Origin: Cardinalis cardinalis
Taxonomy: Eukaryota > Chordata > Aves > Passeriformes > Cardinalidae
DNA length: 64,000 bases
Assembly (NCBI GenBank): GCA_014549065.1
Contig: JACDOX010000388.1
Coordinates: forward strand, 170,405 to 234,404
Reading direction: 5' to 3'
Shown: positions 24,725 to 37,708 of the stretch, piece after piece
Layout of the letters: the number at the start of each line of letters is the position of its first letter
Position numbering within the stretch: position 1 is the first letter of the stretch
The notes under the pieces: generated by a model
The model's input: the letters and a program-made list of their open reading frames with translations, nothing else
Databases searched by the model: none
What the model was told of the DNA's origin: nothing
Translations under genes and position numbers: made by a program

Positions 24725-24790
24725 TGCTAAAGAGATGCTGATGGTCTCTTTAGCCATAATCCTCCCTGAAATGGAGGCTGCGTCCTGCAT

Positions 24791-24838
24791 CTACTTACAC
24801 AGTACATTTTAGCACTGCTACTTACACAGTACATTTTT
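24791..24838 (+). repeat. 27-bp tandem duplication
   Basis: CTACTTACACAGTACATTTT occurs at 24791-24810 and again at 24818-24837, a period of 27 bp and essentially two identical copies, implying a recent duplication. Confidence 0.9.
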
Positions 24839-26922
24839 GAAAGCTCTTAGGAGGATAAATGTGACAAAAATCAAAACATGGAATAAGCCTTACTCAAGTT
24901 TTAGACCTTGTGAGTTTTATGGTCTTTTAATGAAAAATTGACTTCTAAAAATGTCTCTTAATTGTGCTGGAAGAACATCTTTCACAGCAGGTGTTCTATA
25001 AAATGTAAGTTGGGCTTTCAGCATCTCTGTTTCTAGTTATGATGTCTTTGTTGTGGAAAGTTGTCATCNGTCTCAGTGCATCATTTTTCGAGCCACCTGC
25101 TGTTCCTTTCCTCTTCTCTCCTCTTCCCCACTCGTTTCCTGTTGAGGTTGATACTGGAAAGCATTAAACCTGAGGGCAGCCTTCTTCCTACCAGGCTTGC
25201 TTTTCACACNGTGCTCTCCTGCTAATGCTTATTTTATTAGCCCCCTTCTTACCCTGGCAGCAGAGGCAGTGATGGAGCAGCTGGGGCACTTTTCCAAACC
25301 CTGAAATTTTACAAGCAGTACCCAGTGGAAACATTTACAAATCTGTTCCAAGANACATATGCACTGGCTGTATATATACAGATGTAAATACTCAGAGCTG
25401 TTTGTTGAGTTTTGTGAGTTTCAATTATCTACCCGGTTTAAAGTTTTATATTCAGGCGTCCATGGAGAACCTTTTGCTTTCTGTGNTCAAGATGACAGAA
25501 GGTTTTCTAGGGAGGAAGAGTGCTGTTTTCTTATCTTGATGTTCCCTGAGGCTTATCTGGAATCCTGGGGCATCCATGTACTGGGTGTTGATAAGGAGAG
25601 AGCTGGCAGCTCCACCAGGTCTGCACTGCTGACTCCTTGATGCTTAGTCATCTGTATGAAGGGATGGGCTGCTGCAGGGCCGAGGGTCTCATGTGGATGT
25701 TGAGCTTTTTTTGTCTCTGAACAGGACTGTTTGCTGTTTTTTGGTAAATCAGAACTTTTTTTTTTTCTGAAGCCCATCATTTGCTAGGTGGAAAGCTGTA
25801 GCAGCTCTTANATTCTTCAGAACAGTGACAGTCATTAGGATAAGTGAAGCTTTGGCCTCTCCAAGTGGAAAACTACATTGTGTTTCTCTCTACGAGTTGA
25901 AGAAACCAGAATAGTTTTAAACCAAGTTTTTACTGCTTGTTATATTTGATCTGTTTTNTTCTAAATTATGACTTGTTGACTTGTAGGCAAAATCTACTTA
26001 GGGTGCTTAATATCTGGTCAGGTTTTCTTGGAAAATGTCATCTTTCAGTGTGTAAGTTCCATGTCTGACAAAGACAGTGATCAAAACTTGTGTCTGAAGA
26101 AAATCCAGGCATTGAGAAACTTCAACATTGATGTTTTGCCTCTAGATTTGAATTAAATGGATTTTTATAAAAGTAAACCTCTCCATCAAATACTGCAACC
26201 AGAAGTTCACAGTTTTATAAATTTCTGGGTGTGATTTTTAGGTTTATTCCCATTCCTAAGACTTGGTGTGAGAAAAAGTGTTCACCTCAAGTGTCTGGTA
26301 AATCCCTTAGATTTTAATAGTCTGCTGAAGAATGTCTTGTCAAGTGACAGTGAATCTTCAAATGTAATGGTTTAATGATATTTTTCTTAATTATTAACAC
26401 TATTTTTTTTTTCTTTACTGTATCTGAAGTGTGATATCTGCAGTTACAAGAGCAAGGGCACCTTGCAGAAGTTAGCAGATATGCCAAGTTTGTATTCCAG
26501 CCCTTCCCTGTACAAAATTATTAAGCGCAATTGCCTGAAAAAACCTTTGGTATCAGTGGAACTAAAAAGCATGAAAAGGTCCAANCTTGACCTTTGGAAA
26601 GGAAATATTACCCATGCTTGGTGAAGCACATCTGCACCTTTTGCTTCCTCTTGGCTGAATTGGTATTTGAGGATTTAGTTAAAAGTGAGCCTGTGCTCAA
26701 GTGTATTCCTGAATCGTGGTGTCCTCTCTTCCTCAGAAAGGGGACAGTGCTCCCTTCTTCCCTGTGGACCTTTCTGGCCATCACAGGAATGCCACACCTG
26801 ACTGTGCAGGGCCAGTGTTTGCCATTCCTGTCTGGCACACAGGTAAATCCTGGCAGTATTTTTGAAGCGTCTGTTTTCGAGAAGAGCGGATGGAGTGAGG
26901 AGCAGAGAGCACAAGGATGCCT
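24839..26922. other. non-coding stretch, no gene seen
   Basis: Unique DNA with a pyrimidine-rich tract near 25099-25127 and a 124-codon plus-strand frame at 26594-26968 that runs into the LTR and has no recognisable domain. Confidence 0.55.
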
Positions 26923-27282
26923 TGTGCAGGCTGACCTGGAACAGAGGCTGGACAGAGCTAAAGAATAAAGTTGGGATTTATTAGGAGGCTCCTAATAAGT
27001 AAGCACAAGAGCCCACCCCAGGTGAACCCAAAAAAGTCACCAAAAAATGGACCACCAGTCATGGGTCTCTCACTTTTATCAGTTCTGCTCCATTTGCATA
27101 TTGGAGTTAATTGTCCAATTCCAGCTCCAGCCCATGAAGTCTCATCCTTCTTGTTTTTCTTTCTTCATTTTGCTGTTCTTTGTGCTCTTGGGCCTGAGAT
27201 TTGAATAATTTGTCCTTGGTGCCCAGCTGGAGCAGGAATTGTTTTGTCTCCCTGCTCTGTGCACAGAGCTCACCATCCCNNN
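26923..27282 (-). mobile_element. solitary LTR of an endogenous retrovirus, minus strand
   Basis: Read on the minus strand, this has LTR architecture. CCAAT (the reverse complement of ATTGG near 27100) and an octamer-type ATGCAAAT lie upstream of a TATA-like GATAAAAG (27080 to 27073), and a polyadenylation signal AATAAA follows about 95 bp downstream (26982 to 26977). It begins with GGGATGGTGAGCTCTGTGC at the right. The sequence matches an LTR type I recognise from songbird genomes, probably class II (ERVK-like). The right edge is damaged by a cluster of Ns at 27280-27306. No target-site duplication can be confirmed. There are no gag, pol or env remnants beside it, so it looks like a solo LTR left by recombination. 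Confidence 0.65.
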
Positions 27283-29247
27283 ATNTGNAGCNCAGACCCA
27301 CNCACNAAAGCAGCACAGAATGTGAAAAATAGAAAAGCTAAACCTGAGGCATCAGTAGGACACACTCTTCTCCAGACCTGGTGGTGTTGCAAAGTGTTGG
27401 TGTGAAATTCANCTAGCCCTAGGCAAGATGTACTTATTCTTTTCTTAAAGTTAACCTTCTGTTATTGGTCATGTTTTTCAGCAAGTGCAGTAAGCTTTGG
27501 AGATTTTGATAAATGGTTTACAGGTGGGAAGGAATAAATAGAGCACTAGGTATAGGAGGATCAGTGTGAGTGTCCCCAGTTCAATATGATACACATTAAA
27601 TAATTAAATTCTCTATCTGCATTATTGCCCCTTTACCTGAGTATAAAAGATGCAGTTTCTTTTATATGATCAAGTCAAACAAGCAGAAAGGGACAGGAAT
27701 TTGCAGAGTGAATCGCAGTAGTTGCCACAAAAATAGAGATATTAAGGTTTTAAGGAGCAATCAAGAAACAATTTCTGTTGAATTCATCTGAGTAGCATAC
27801 AGTCAGGGCAAGGCACCTGAGTATACCGTGTTCTTAAATAACGTTTCTCATCTACAACTTTGGTGGTTTGACACAAAGGAATAAAGCATTTTGGCTTTTA
27901 TCAGATTAAATTCTCAGCAAATAAATTCTCAGTAATTTCCTTAGCTGGTTTCTGTTCTTCCTGTTNGGCCGTGGTGCCTGATGCTATAATTGGTGCCTCT
28001 GATGGGGAAATCAGTCAAGTCTTANGAGTGTGCAATGCCCACCACAGCATCTTCCTTCAGTGAAGGGATGCTGGGACATCCTGCCCCAACAGCTCTGATT
28101 TGTGGCTGGTGAGATAGGAAGATCTGAGGGGATGCAGGAATAGTGGGAATACCCATTAAAACAAGCCCTCATGTGAGCAGCAGAGCAACGCAAGCCCAGT
28201 TCTCTCTGGATTCACCTCATCTTTGGATTTTCTGGTGCCGAATGAGGCAATGGTTTCTTCTTGGCTGTTTTTGAAGCCTTCACAACTAAATTCTGGTGCC
28301 TGGTATGGGTGGCTCTAGCTGCAGCCATGTCTTTGGGGGGAGTTTAATCCCATTTGTGAACCCTGTTGGACTTTGATGTTTGGGGCTTTGCTAGCACAGC
28401 AGCTAAACCTGGCAGGTAAACCTCCTTTTTTTTGTCTTTGGTTCAAGCAAAAATTCCAGGCAGGAGCTGCTAAACTGTGTAGGGAAAACTGGTCCCAGCC
28501 AGGAATGGTTGTCAGTGCTAACACAGCTGTTTTCAGAAGTTACAGCAAGTTTTGTTTTCTATGAATTTTTTTTAAAAGGTTGAGTTTAAGGTAGACATCC
28601 TTTGGGGTCAGGCTGTCATAACAAAGAGCAGAGTGTGCTATCACACAGTGACAGGTAACAGGAGATACATTTACTGGAAACACTAACAAAAACATACCTA
28701 ATAAAACTACAAACCACAAATATTTTTTTCATAATTCACCTGACCTTAAAGCTCATCTATTCAAAAGAAAAGCAATTTGCTACTTGTAAATAAAANGAGT
28801 TTTCAAATGCCTTTTTCAGATCTTCATCTTTTAATAGTTTCTAAACATAGCATCACATCAAATACTTGAACAGAGCATTTNTGTTTCCACAGCAGAGCTT
28901 CAAACTTCAGTCTCTTGTGCTTTCATGCAGCTTGTATCTTTGGCCTGTGCCAAACCATTCTGATTGTTACTGGTGCTGTTTCAAGGCGTTTTTTACTCAA
29001 TTCTTTAGGGAATTTTTAATCTAATAAAAAGACAGGCTAAATTATGCTTTGGCATAATACTCCATAAAACCCCTGTGATTTTCTTTTGTTTTCCTCTCTT
29101 TCAGATGCTGAGTCATCATGTTTATGAAAAATCATACATCACTATCTGGAAATGGAATAATTTATTTNGAAGTGCTGACTGCCACACTTTATCTGCTAAA
29201 CTAAGCAAGCACTAAACTGGCCTTGATCAATGTGCTCCAGTCAAGGG
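27283..29247. other. non-coding stretch, no gene seen
   Basis: Unique DNA. The first 25 bp contain isolated Ns that probably reflect poor resolution at the LTR border. No further elements recognised. Confidence 0.55.
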
Positions 29248-29327
29248 TGCTGCAATTTACTGCCTCTGACCTTCCCTGCACGTTTAAGAGCCTTAAATGA
29301 CAGGGAAGGTCAGTGGTGATTACAGCA
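29248..29327 (+). other. long imperfect hairpin, pre-miRNA-like
   Basis: The core is a perfect 13-bp inverted repeat: CTGACCTTCCCTG (29266-29278) with CAGGGAAGGTCAG (29301-29313). Inside it, TTTAAG (29283-29288) pairs with CTTAAA (29292-29297) around a 3-nt AGC loop. Outside it, TGCTG (29248-29252) can pair with CAGCA (29323-29327), with a few pairs between. The total of 80 nt is the size of a vertebrate microRNA precursor. I do not recognise either arm as a known microRNA, and the outer internal loop is asymmetric (13 against 9 nt). TGACCT and AGGTCA in the arms are also nuclear-receptor half-sites. Confidence 0.4.
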
Positions 29328-32300
29328 TTTAAGAAACTCATGGAGAGTGAGGCAGCTAAATAACTACAAGGATTTAGAGCAAGCTTGATTTATTTCCTTT
29401 TTTTCTTTTTTTTTTTTAATGTCCATATTGTCACTTAGCAAAGATTTCTTCATTTGTGGTGAATGAATAAGGTAGATCTAGAAGCAGTGCGTTCAAATAA
29501 GTAAAATCTGCCTTCATGCTTCTAAAAATAGGCTTTTAGGCCATCTGGAGAATGTTAATAAAGAATTAAAGAATGTTGTTAATAATTGCTGGGTCATTCC
29601 AAAACTGTTACAAGATCCACATTACAGTAATAGAGGTTGTCATGCCAGCCTAATAAAATCTAATCCTGTTTTCTCAATCTCAGACTGTCTATTCTGGCCA
29701 ATGGGAGGTGTTTAAGGATGCAGCACATGCACACATATCTATGAACATTCCTGCAATATCTGATAGTATTGGATGATTTTTCTATCTGTGTCTAATCTGA
29801 GGTGCTTTTAAAAGTCCTGGTGACAGAGAGTGTGCCCTCTGTGTGGCCTGGACCTGCACTCCCAAGGTTTTTCAAGTTGAAGGGCAGGCANACCCCATTA
29901 ATTATGTTGTCTCCTAAGGTACGTGTGGTGCTCTTAGAATTCAAAATCCTGTTGGTTTTCACCATGAAGCAAAGTGATTCTGCTTTGCTCATTGGTGTGT
30001 GGTGTTCTGGGGGATTCCTCAAGGACACAACATGGAGAACACTTGATGAGACAAAATTATTCCCAATTTTGTAGCTGACACCTTCAAAACTTCAAACTGT
30101 CCTGACCAAGCTGTTTGCATTTTAACCTTGTAATGTGAACACTTCCAAGCTATTTGATCGAGTACAACATGACAGAAATAAAATTAAACCTTGTTTCAAC
30201 AGCTGGATTAATTTTATCTCAGACCTTTTAATGAAAGATNACTTCCTACTTTTTCCTTCACTGCACTGCGTGTCTGCCATTTGCTTCTTGGGTATAAATA
30301 TTGTGTAGAGCTGTGCATCATGCAGAATTTCAGTGTCTCTGGTCAGGTTTTTGTTTAAAAACCATTTTGTGCATCCCAGGAGGAATTGGAAAGTATATAT
30401 GGAGTTGTATTTGGACATACTTGTACAGAGTAATGTTGTCATTTTGCCTCAGCATGTGTGAGGTGGCATTAGTGCTCCCTGCTTTGCAGGGGTAAATCAG
30501 GATGGTTGTTACTTCTGCCAGGTCACTGGGATGTTAACTAAAAATGCCCATTTTCNTCAGGAGTCCTGGGTTAATCACAGTCTGTGTGTGAGGCTGGCAC
30601 AGGGGGGGGTTTAATGCAATTTTTAATGCAGTGGAATTTGGGTCTGTGGGGCATTATCTGTGCCCTGGGCTGGCCCTGGCACGGCTGTTGTGTCATCCCC
30701 AGCCTTGCCCATGCTCCCCAGTGATGACAGACTGAGAAAGTAATTATCTGCCTCTCCCTGGCTCCCAAAATGGAGCTGCATTTGCAGTCTGGTGTTCTCC
30801 AAGATGCTTTTGTTCACTTCATCAGCTGAATATTCATTTATGCATCAAATTGCACATTTGTTGAGAAAAATGAGGGCTGAAGCTTTTCAGTGCTTAGATT
30901 GAGATGCAGAAATGAATCATAAATCACTTGAAGGATTCTGTGATTAATCCCCTTCTTGCAGTTGCTGGAAGAACAAGTATTTAAGCAACCATCATCGCTG
31001 CTTTCTAGCGTGGGCTGTGCTTGCTGCAGGGAAATTGTGAGCACCTGTATGAAGGAGACTTGTGAGAAAAAATGTCTAACATAATTGCAGATTCACACAA
31101 AGTGCTTTCCTTCTACTTTGTCCAGATTTACATTTGCAGGGGGGCTTCCAGAAGTGAGGAGTTTATGGGTTGGGTTTAATTTGTTTTTGTGAACTGCAAT
31201 GTAGGCATCACCTTCAATACATCATAATAAAGTGGCCTGATACTCCCCAGTTGTGTGCTTCAGAGCTTCCTGCATCTACTCAGGCTTGGAGATCTAGAAA
31301 TGCCATCATTTTCTCTAATTTTTGCAATACACTTTCTATTTTTCTCATAACAAATGAGAAATATTAGCGTCTGGTCTGGTTGTCTGGGAGTACAGTTATT
31401 CTTCATGCATGTGTTTCATTTCACTGAGCTATGAACAAATTATTTAAATTTGCACAGAAATAATTTTACTGGGGAATTAATTAACTATAGTCTGGAATAA
31501 GTGTGCATATGTATGAAGAATATGCTGTTACTGGGAGGACANGTCCTTTGTGTGATGAATGCTCTGGGGATTTTTTGAAAGGTGTGATGAAGAGGCAGAA
31601 GAATTATTCTGCTCTTATTTGCTTCTCCTCTTTGTGCCCCAAATACATCTTTCTTTTACTAAATTGCTGGTAGNGAGCTTTAATAAATCAATTTCATGGG
31701 GGCAGAACACTGGCCAGAGGATGCTGGTTAATGTATGGAAATGAATGCACTTCCTGTGCTTTGGAAAGTTGTGGCTGGGAAGAGGTGCAGAAATGGAACC
31801 AGGTCACACAGTTACCTGTGAATGTCAAAAACATCTCAGTGAACCAAGAAAGCCACTTAACACAGCTTTGAACTCAATGATTTCATTCTAATTGGAAATA
31901 CTTGCAAGGCAGCTGAAGAAAGGGCAAATTCTGAGCCTGGCAAATTCTTGATTGGCATCTTCTTGTCTGGCAGGCACAGTGGACACCTGTGCCAAGATAG
32001 TTTTGTTTCCAGTCTGTGAGGTTCAAAATCATCTAGGTGATGAGTTATTACAGAGATTTCATGTGGGGGAGAGAAGTAAAAGCAGAAATGCACTGTAGGA
32101 AGGAGGTTGCTTGCAGGAAATCAGTAAAGTGAGTGCATGCAAAGGACGTGCTATTTAAGGAGGAAAAACATAGGAAAGCATCATTAGTATATATTTGAAA
32201 AAAAGAAAAGTTGTTTTGGTTGATTTAAAAAAATTTATTTATTTTTAATTATATTTCCTATGAGAAAGACACAACTTTATCCCAAACTGATTTTCTTCCA

Positions 32301-33636
32301 TTCCATGCCAGTTTGTCTTTTGGCCTGCTGGCTGTGTGGAGCTGACTGGTATTTTGGGTTATTTGGTATTTTTGAACTAGGTGTTTATTGCCTTTAGTGT
32401 ATGCTTTAAATGTTAGTGAGGGCATGGACATTTTGGTGAGGTTCAGGCTNAATCTTCCCTTGTTGCTCAATGTTCTGCCTTGAGTAGCTGCATTTTGCTT
32501 TCCTGTCTTGGAGGAACATCATGTTGGTGGGAATGAAAATGAAGCAAAGCCAGCAGGATTTTTAAATGACCTTAGACAAGAAAACTGCTTTGGAGCTCTG
32601 GAGTGAAAAGATTTAACTTCTGTTGCCTTATGCTGTAAGTCGGTAGCAAAGCCACAGAAAGATTGCAAAAATTTTGAATCCCCTTCATTTCTTGTAGCCA
32701 CGTGAAAGAAATCTTCACCACTGAAAGCTTGGAGAATAATACTGAATGTGCTTCTCTGTTAATGATGGCCCATTTTAAAAAAACAGCTGTCCAATTGACA
32801 AATTTTTTTGAGACAAATTACTTTAGCCTATTAATAAACATGAATTAGAAGACATTTGTCTGTACTCACCTTGAGNTGTAGTCATCATTTATGTGTNGGT
32901 TAGGNGTATCTCCTTCAGCTTTCCTCATTATAACCTTGCATCCCTTCCAAAGTCATCCATTCTGATCTGGGGAAGTGGGACTTGGTCTTTTTTCCTGCCT
33001 GCCTGCCCTATCAGGCATCCTAGCCCACGTTCTCCTCACACGTTCTGAATCTATTTTATTTTATTTAATATTTTGCCTACTTTAGCCGTTATGTCCCTGT
33101 TGAGCTCTATGATTAGTTATTTTTGCCAACAAAAAAATTTGCAGTAGGAGCCCATTCTCTCTTAAACCTGCCAGTGCATCTACCACATAAAACAAACAAA
33201 ATACAAGTTAAAGGAAGCTCACATTTTACTGAACTCCAGCAATTCCTACAATAAACAAAAAGCCAAAGGAAAGCAGCTTGGTTAGTGCTTCGTTAACTTT
33301 ACTGAACAGACTCAAAGGGAAATGAGCGCCATATACAAGAGCTGAATACTNTTCCAAATGCTCCAGATTATTTTCTAACTTCTATTTCTCTTGAGCTGTG
33401 TAAATTGGCCAACATCTGTGAAGATGCTAAAAAATGTTTCCNCTGCTGGAAAATTAGAATATTCTCCTTGTGCAACCTGCCTCATTGCTTCTCCCTCTCT
33501 CCTACCCTGCTGAGCCTGCTTCCAGCTCTGCTTCCATCTGCTTGTAGGTTAGCACAGCTCAGNCTCTCCAAAACTGCTGAACTTTGTCATCCAAGGCAGT
33601 TTTTAAAAGCAAGATGTTCTTAAGAGTCTAAATTAT
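29328..33636. other. non-coding stretch with a pyrimidine tract
   Basis: A 25-nt pyrimidine tract, mostly T, lies at 29393-29417. CTAAAAATAG, a perfect MEF2-type site, lies at 29522-29531. Otherwise about 4 kb of unique DNA with frames up to 106 codons that show no domain. Confidence 0.55.
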
Positions 33637-33650
33637 TATATATATATATA
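33637..33650. repeat. (TA)7 microsatellite
   Basis: Seven TA units inside AT-rich DNA. Confidence 0.9.
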
Positions 33651-35095
33651 TTTACATGTGCCTGTTGCTTATACCAGAGCTGTGGCACAGCCACATAACA
33701 AANGTGCCTTTTTCTGTTGTGCTGAGACCTTTGCATATTTATGGTTGTTCTTAGCTCTGCTTGCTCTGTCTGATGGAGCTCTTTCATTTTAAGCAATAAG
33801 TGTTTAGAAGGGAANTGTTCAGAGGTGGGCCANGGGCTTTCCTCTTGTGTGGCATTTTTGTGCAGTGACACAGCAGCCTCTGTCCGTGGAACTGAGGCAC
33901 TGAAAGGAAAAATACACCATGAGGGTATTGATTCAGCAGCAGTGCTGACACTTAACAAATGTCTGTCCTGATCACGAGTTCATAGGACTCGGAGTTTTGG
34001 AGATCAGTGTGGAGTTTCTTTGCAAATGCAGAGTAGATANGATAAGTGCATCTTTGTCCCAGGCTGAATTTTTATGAAGAAAGAAGCTGTGGCTTTTTCA
34101 TGGGAAGCCATAATGAATTCTTCATTGTGTATTTTTGGATCACAAGGGGTAATTTACTTGCCTTCTTCTTATGGCTCTTGTCAGAATTCATGTTGCTTAA
34201 TCTCCTTGCTCTGCTATTAAAACTCNTCTTTGTATTTACCACAGGCCAGGAGAGACTAATCTTAGCTCCTGGTAATTAGTGCTTTTTTAGTTCTTTGAGC
34301 TCCATGCATGGCCAACAAAGGCCTAATACAGAATGTGCATATTTTATCTGCACAGTAAGCTAACAATCCAATAAATNGAAAGCCTTTCTCTTCTTTCTCC
34401 ATAATTCCTATTTTTGCCCTCTCCCCCCACTATATAAACCTGTGGAAGTATTGAGCTAACAACACTAAGAATCAATTTAACTGTGCTGCCATAGCAGTAG
34501 TGAGAACAGGAAGCGATAGCAGGGCTATTTCTGCTGAGCCTGAGCCCCAGGCTGGCAGAAATGTGNTTCCAGGGAAGGGTTTCATCCTGTGGCTGCCTCC
34601 AGGGCTGTTCTGAGCAGCTGCCAGTGCAGCAGAGGAATCACCCCCACGGACAGTGTGTGAAGGGTGCATCCACATGGATTGCAGGTATAGCTTGGACAGT
34701 TGCTGCTGACACCCCTCTCTCCCCCACAACCTCAAACACATCAGTAGCCTTCTGGATTTTCAGAGATGAGCATTTAAAAAATTCTTCCTATGGAAAAAAA
34801 AGATATTCTTTCCTTTAGGCCATCATGTTAAGCTGGTTGTAGCTCCCAGCTGAAGCCAGCAGTCTCCCAGCTCNTGATACCCAGGAGCTCACAGGAGTCT
34901 CCCATCTCTTCTGGCTGATGACTGCTCAGAGATCAGAGAAAACACAGCTTAATACAGTCAGCCTGGTAAAATCTGCTGCTGCTGGGGAGTTCAGNGTGCT
35001 GCAGAAGGGGTGTACATGGTCTACAGGCTCACAGCCAAGTTCAGTGCATCCTACAGTGCAGGTGGAGCATGTCCTGCAAATTCTTGAATTACATG
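33651..35095. other. non-coding stretch, no gene seen
   Basis: Unique DNA. A TATATAAA box-like sequence at 34431-34438 follows a pyrimidine-rich tract, but nothing downstream looks like a first exon. Confidence 0.55.
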
Positions 35096-35563
35096 GAATC
35101 ACAGAATCCCATCATGGTTTGGTTGAAAGGTACCTTAAAGATCATCCAGNTCCACGCTCCCTGCCGTGAGCAGGGACTCCTTCCCCAGACCAGGTTGCTC
35201 CGANTCCTGTCCAGCCTGGCCTTGAACATTTTCAGCTGTCTGGGCAAGGGGCTGCCAGGGCCTCACCTACCTCACAGGGAAGAATTTCTTCTTAGTATCT
35301 AATCTAAGCTGGCCTTCTGTCAGTTTAAGGCCATTCCCCCTTGTTCTGTGCATGCCCTTGTCCAAAGCCCCTCTCTGGCTCTTTTGTGACCCCTCTAAGT
35401 ACTGGAAGGGTCTCTATAAAGTCTCCCAGAGTCTTCCCCAAATTGAGCAGCCCAGCTCTCTCAGCCTGTCTCTGCAGCAGAGGGGCTCCAGCCCCCTGAT
35501 CATCTTCGTGGCCTCCTCTGGACTTACTCCAAGAGGTCCCTGGCCTTCTTATGCTGGGGCCCC
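35096..35563 (-). mobile_element. CR1 LINE 3' fragment, antisense (longest copy)
   Basis: A 468-bp antisense CR1, 3' end at left. Landmarks on the plus strand in order: GGAATCACAGAATCCC tail, TACCTTAAAGATCATCCAG, CAGACCAGGTTGCTC, CCAGCCTGGCCTTGAAC, GAAGAATTTCTTCTTAG, AAGGCCATTCCCCCTTG, TAAGTACTGGAAGGGTC, GCTCTCTCAGCCTGTC, CCTGATCATCTTCGTGG, CCTCCTCTGGACTTACTCC and CTTCTTATGCTGGGGC. It therefore covers the complete 3' UTR region and the end of the ORF2 region, and stops abruptly by 5' truncation, as usual for CR1. Confidence 0.95.
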
Positions 35564-37668
35564 ATATCAATAAGGTGGGAACTTTTTAACCTGGGTAGAT
35601 CCTTCTTATTTTAAGCTCATTCTGGGNAACTAAGACAGGGAAAAGTGAACAGTCAGTTGATGCAATTGGGAATACATTTAAAGGAGTGAGTTTATTGTGT
35701 TTTAATGCATGATTTTTGAACCTTATAGAAAAGTTTGCTNCTGAAGGCTGCTGGATGTAAATCTAGACCATAAGTAGGTAGTTTTAAGAGAGATATGCAA
35801 GACCCCAGCTCTAATCCCAGACAACCACCAGCAATGGCTTTCTGCCATCCGCAGGGAAGAATTCCTGCTGTGGTTTTCTGTGTTGTACTTCAAAGTGTGA
35901 AGGTCTGTGCTTGGCTGTCAAATGGTTGGGGAAAGTGGTTTCACTCCAGTAGAAACTCCATTTAATTTTTGGCTTTCACTTCTCTTTCCTGTACTGCAGT
36001 GAACACCTGAAACTGTCCCCATTGTTGTCCTGGGTTTGTGCTTTCAGTGCCAGCCGAGGCTGAATTGTTTCTGGGGCTGACTCCAGCAGTGCCTTTGGAT
36101 CTGTGGCCAGTGCAGAGTCAGGAGGCTGATAAGTCCCAGATAAGCCTTTGGATTTTAGTTGCCAGTAGCCAAAGGATAGAAACCTCCTCTTGCCCTTCTC
36201 TTATTGTCAGTTCCATTTTGTGAGATGAAACAGGATCAAGAGCTGGACTTTGTCAAGCTGCACCTTGACAGATTTGTGTACGGGNTTGCCAGTTTGTGGG
36301 ATGTCACAAGCCATCTCCTCCAGTAAAAATCCTCCTCAGCTGATGAGGAGCTGAACTGAAAGATGATAAAAATCTTCAAGATAGGCACACCCTATNGCTT
36401 CAGAACAGATAAGCCTGGATGACAAAAAAAGTTGCTGAACAAGCTGAATATTTTGGAGTAAAAGCAGACAAAACCTGCAGGGTTAGTCATTGCAAACACT
36501 CTGGCTCTCACATGCATGAAGGACTGCAACACATGGATGTGAAATCTCAGAAAATCTCGTTTCTGGGACCTTCTCAGGTCTTCAGAGCCTNGTGCTCAGG
36601 CAGCCTCCCTGCTCCTGATGTGCTTTTGTTTTACTGGGAAGTGCTGTGTTACTGATTCACCTGCACTTTCATAAGGAACTTAAATTTGTTTGGGGTAATT
36701 NTTTCTCTTTTTTCTGCTAGTTCATCTTTTCTCCTCTACCTTNTTTTAGTACCTTTAGAACCCATTTCCCAGTTCCAAATCCACCTGAAGGCAGAGCAGA
36801 TGTATCCAATCTCTAGAAATGGCTCAGTGAGGCTAATGAAGGTCACTGGCTGTCTGGAGGGAAGATGTTCAAAATGATCTTCTCCATGAGGGAAATGCAA
36901 CCTCAGGCGGTGATGAGGACCCTGGAGGCTGTTCAAGGACATGCAGAAGAAATGCTGGATAGTTTAAGGGAAATAAAGATACTGCCAGGGAGAGGGGTCT
37001 CAACAGGAGCAGTAAGGTAGAGAAGTCGTTTAAGTCTTCAGGGGTTTGTGGGAAATGGGGGCTGAGGTGATGGGAGTGGTTACTGGGAATGTCCCTGAGA
37101 AGGACNAGGAGCAAGGACTGATAATGATGGATGGAGGGGTGTGTGTATGGATGTAGGGCACAAATCCACAGATCTTTTCTTGTTCCACTGTGGCCAGGAA
37201 AACTTTTTTTTTCTGATGGCACCCAGTTAATTGTGGTTTGGTTTGATGAATGTTAATGTATTCCTGTGTCATAAAACTGCTGTGTTAGCATGTGTCTGGC
37301 TGCCATTTGTGGATTTGAAGCAGCAGTTTTGCTGTGCAAGTAGGTCTGCTCTTCAAACAATGGTGCATGAACTCGTGCTGACTTTTCCCTTTAGGTCAGC
37401 TCGCAGCTTCATTCCTACAGGAGCATTATGTTGGCAAATCAAGAAATCATTTCTCCCTCTTTGCTGCCACAGGGGAAAAAAGCTGTTGCCCTAAGCTGGT
37501 TTTAGGATATAAGATTTCTTTTCTCCCTAGCATTATTTCAGGTACTGCATCATCCTTGCAGGTTGTACAAATCAATTTTTACATGTTTTTGTNACAGTGG
37601 CTGCTTTAGCTGCTAAATATTGATTAAATAATTTTGATACAAATATGAGCTGCCAGAGAATCTGTATT
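35564..37668. other. non-coding stretch, no gene seen
   Basis: Unique DNA. CTCCTCA and TGAGGAG at about 36330-36350 form a 7-bp hairpin with a 5-nt loop. Frames up to 117 codons on the minus strand (36869-37222) show no domain. Confidence 0.55.
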
Positions 37669-37708
37669 AAGGTGCCTTCCAACCCTAACCATTCTGTAAT
37701 TCTGTGAT
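37669..37708 (+). mobile_element. extreme 3' tip of a CR1, sense
   Basis: AAGGTGCCTTCCAACCCTAA is followed directly by CCATTCTGTAATTCTGTGAT, the last approximately 25 bp of CR1 plus two octamer units. It is a very short, heavily 5'-truncated insertion. Confidence 0.8.

Noticed and set aside
36027..36250. Possible LTR start at TGTCCTGGGTTTGTGC
   Set aside because: The opening resembles the start of some songbird LTRs, but no TATA box, polyadenylation signal or matching end follows.
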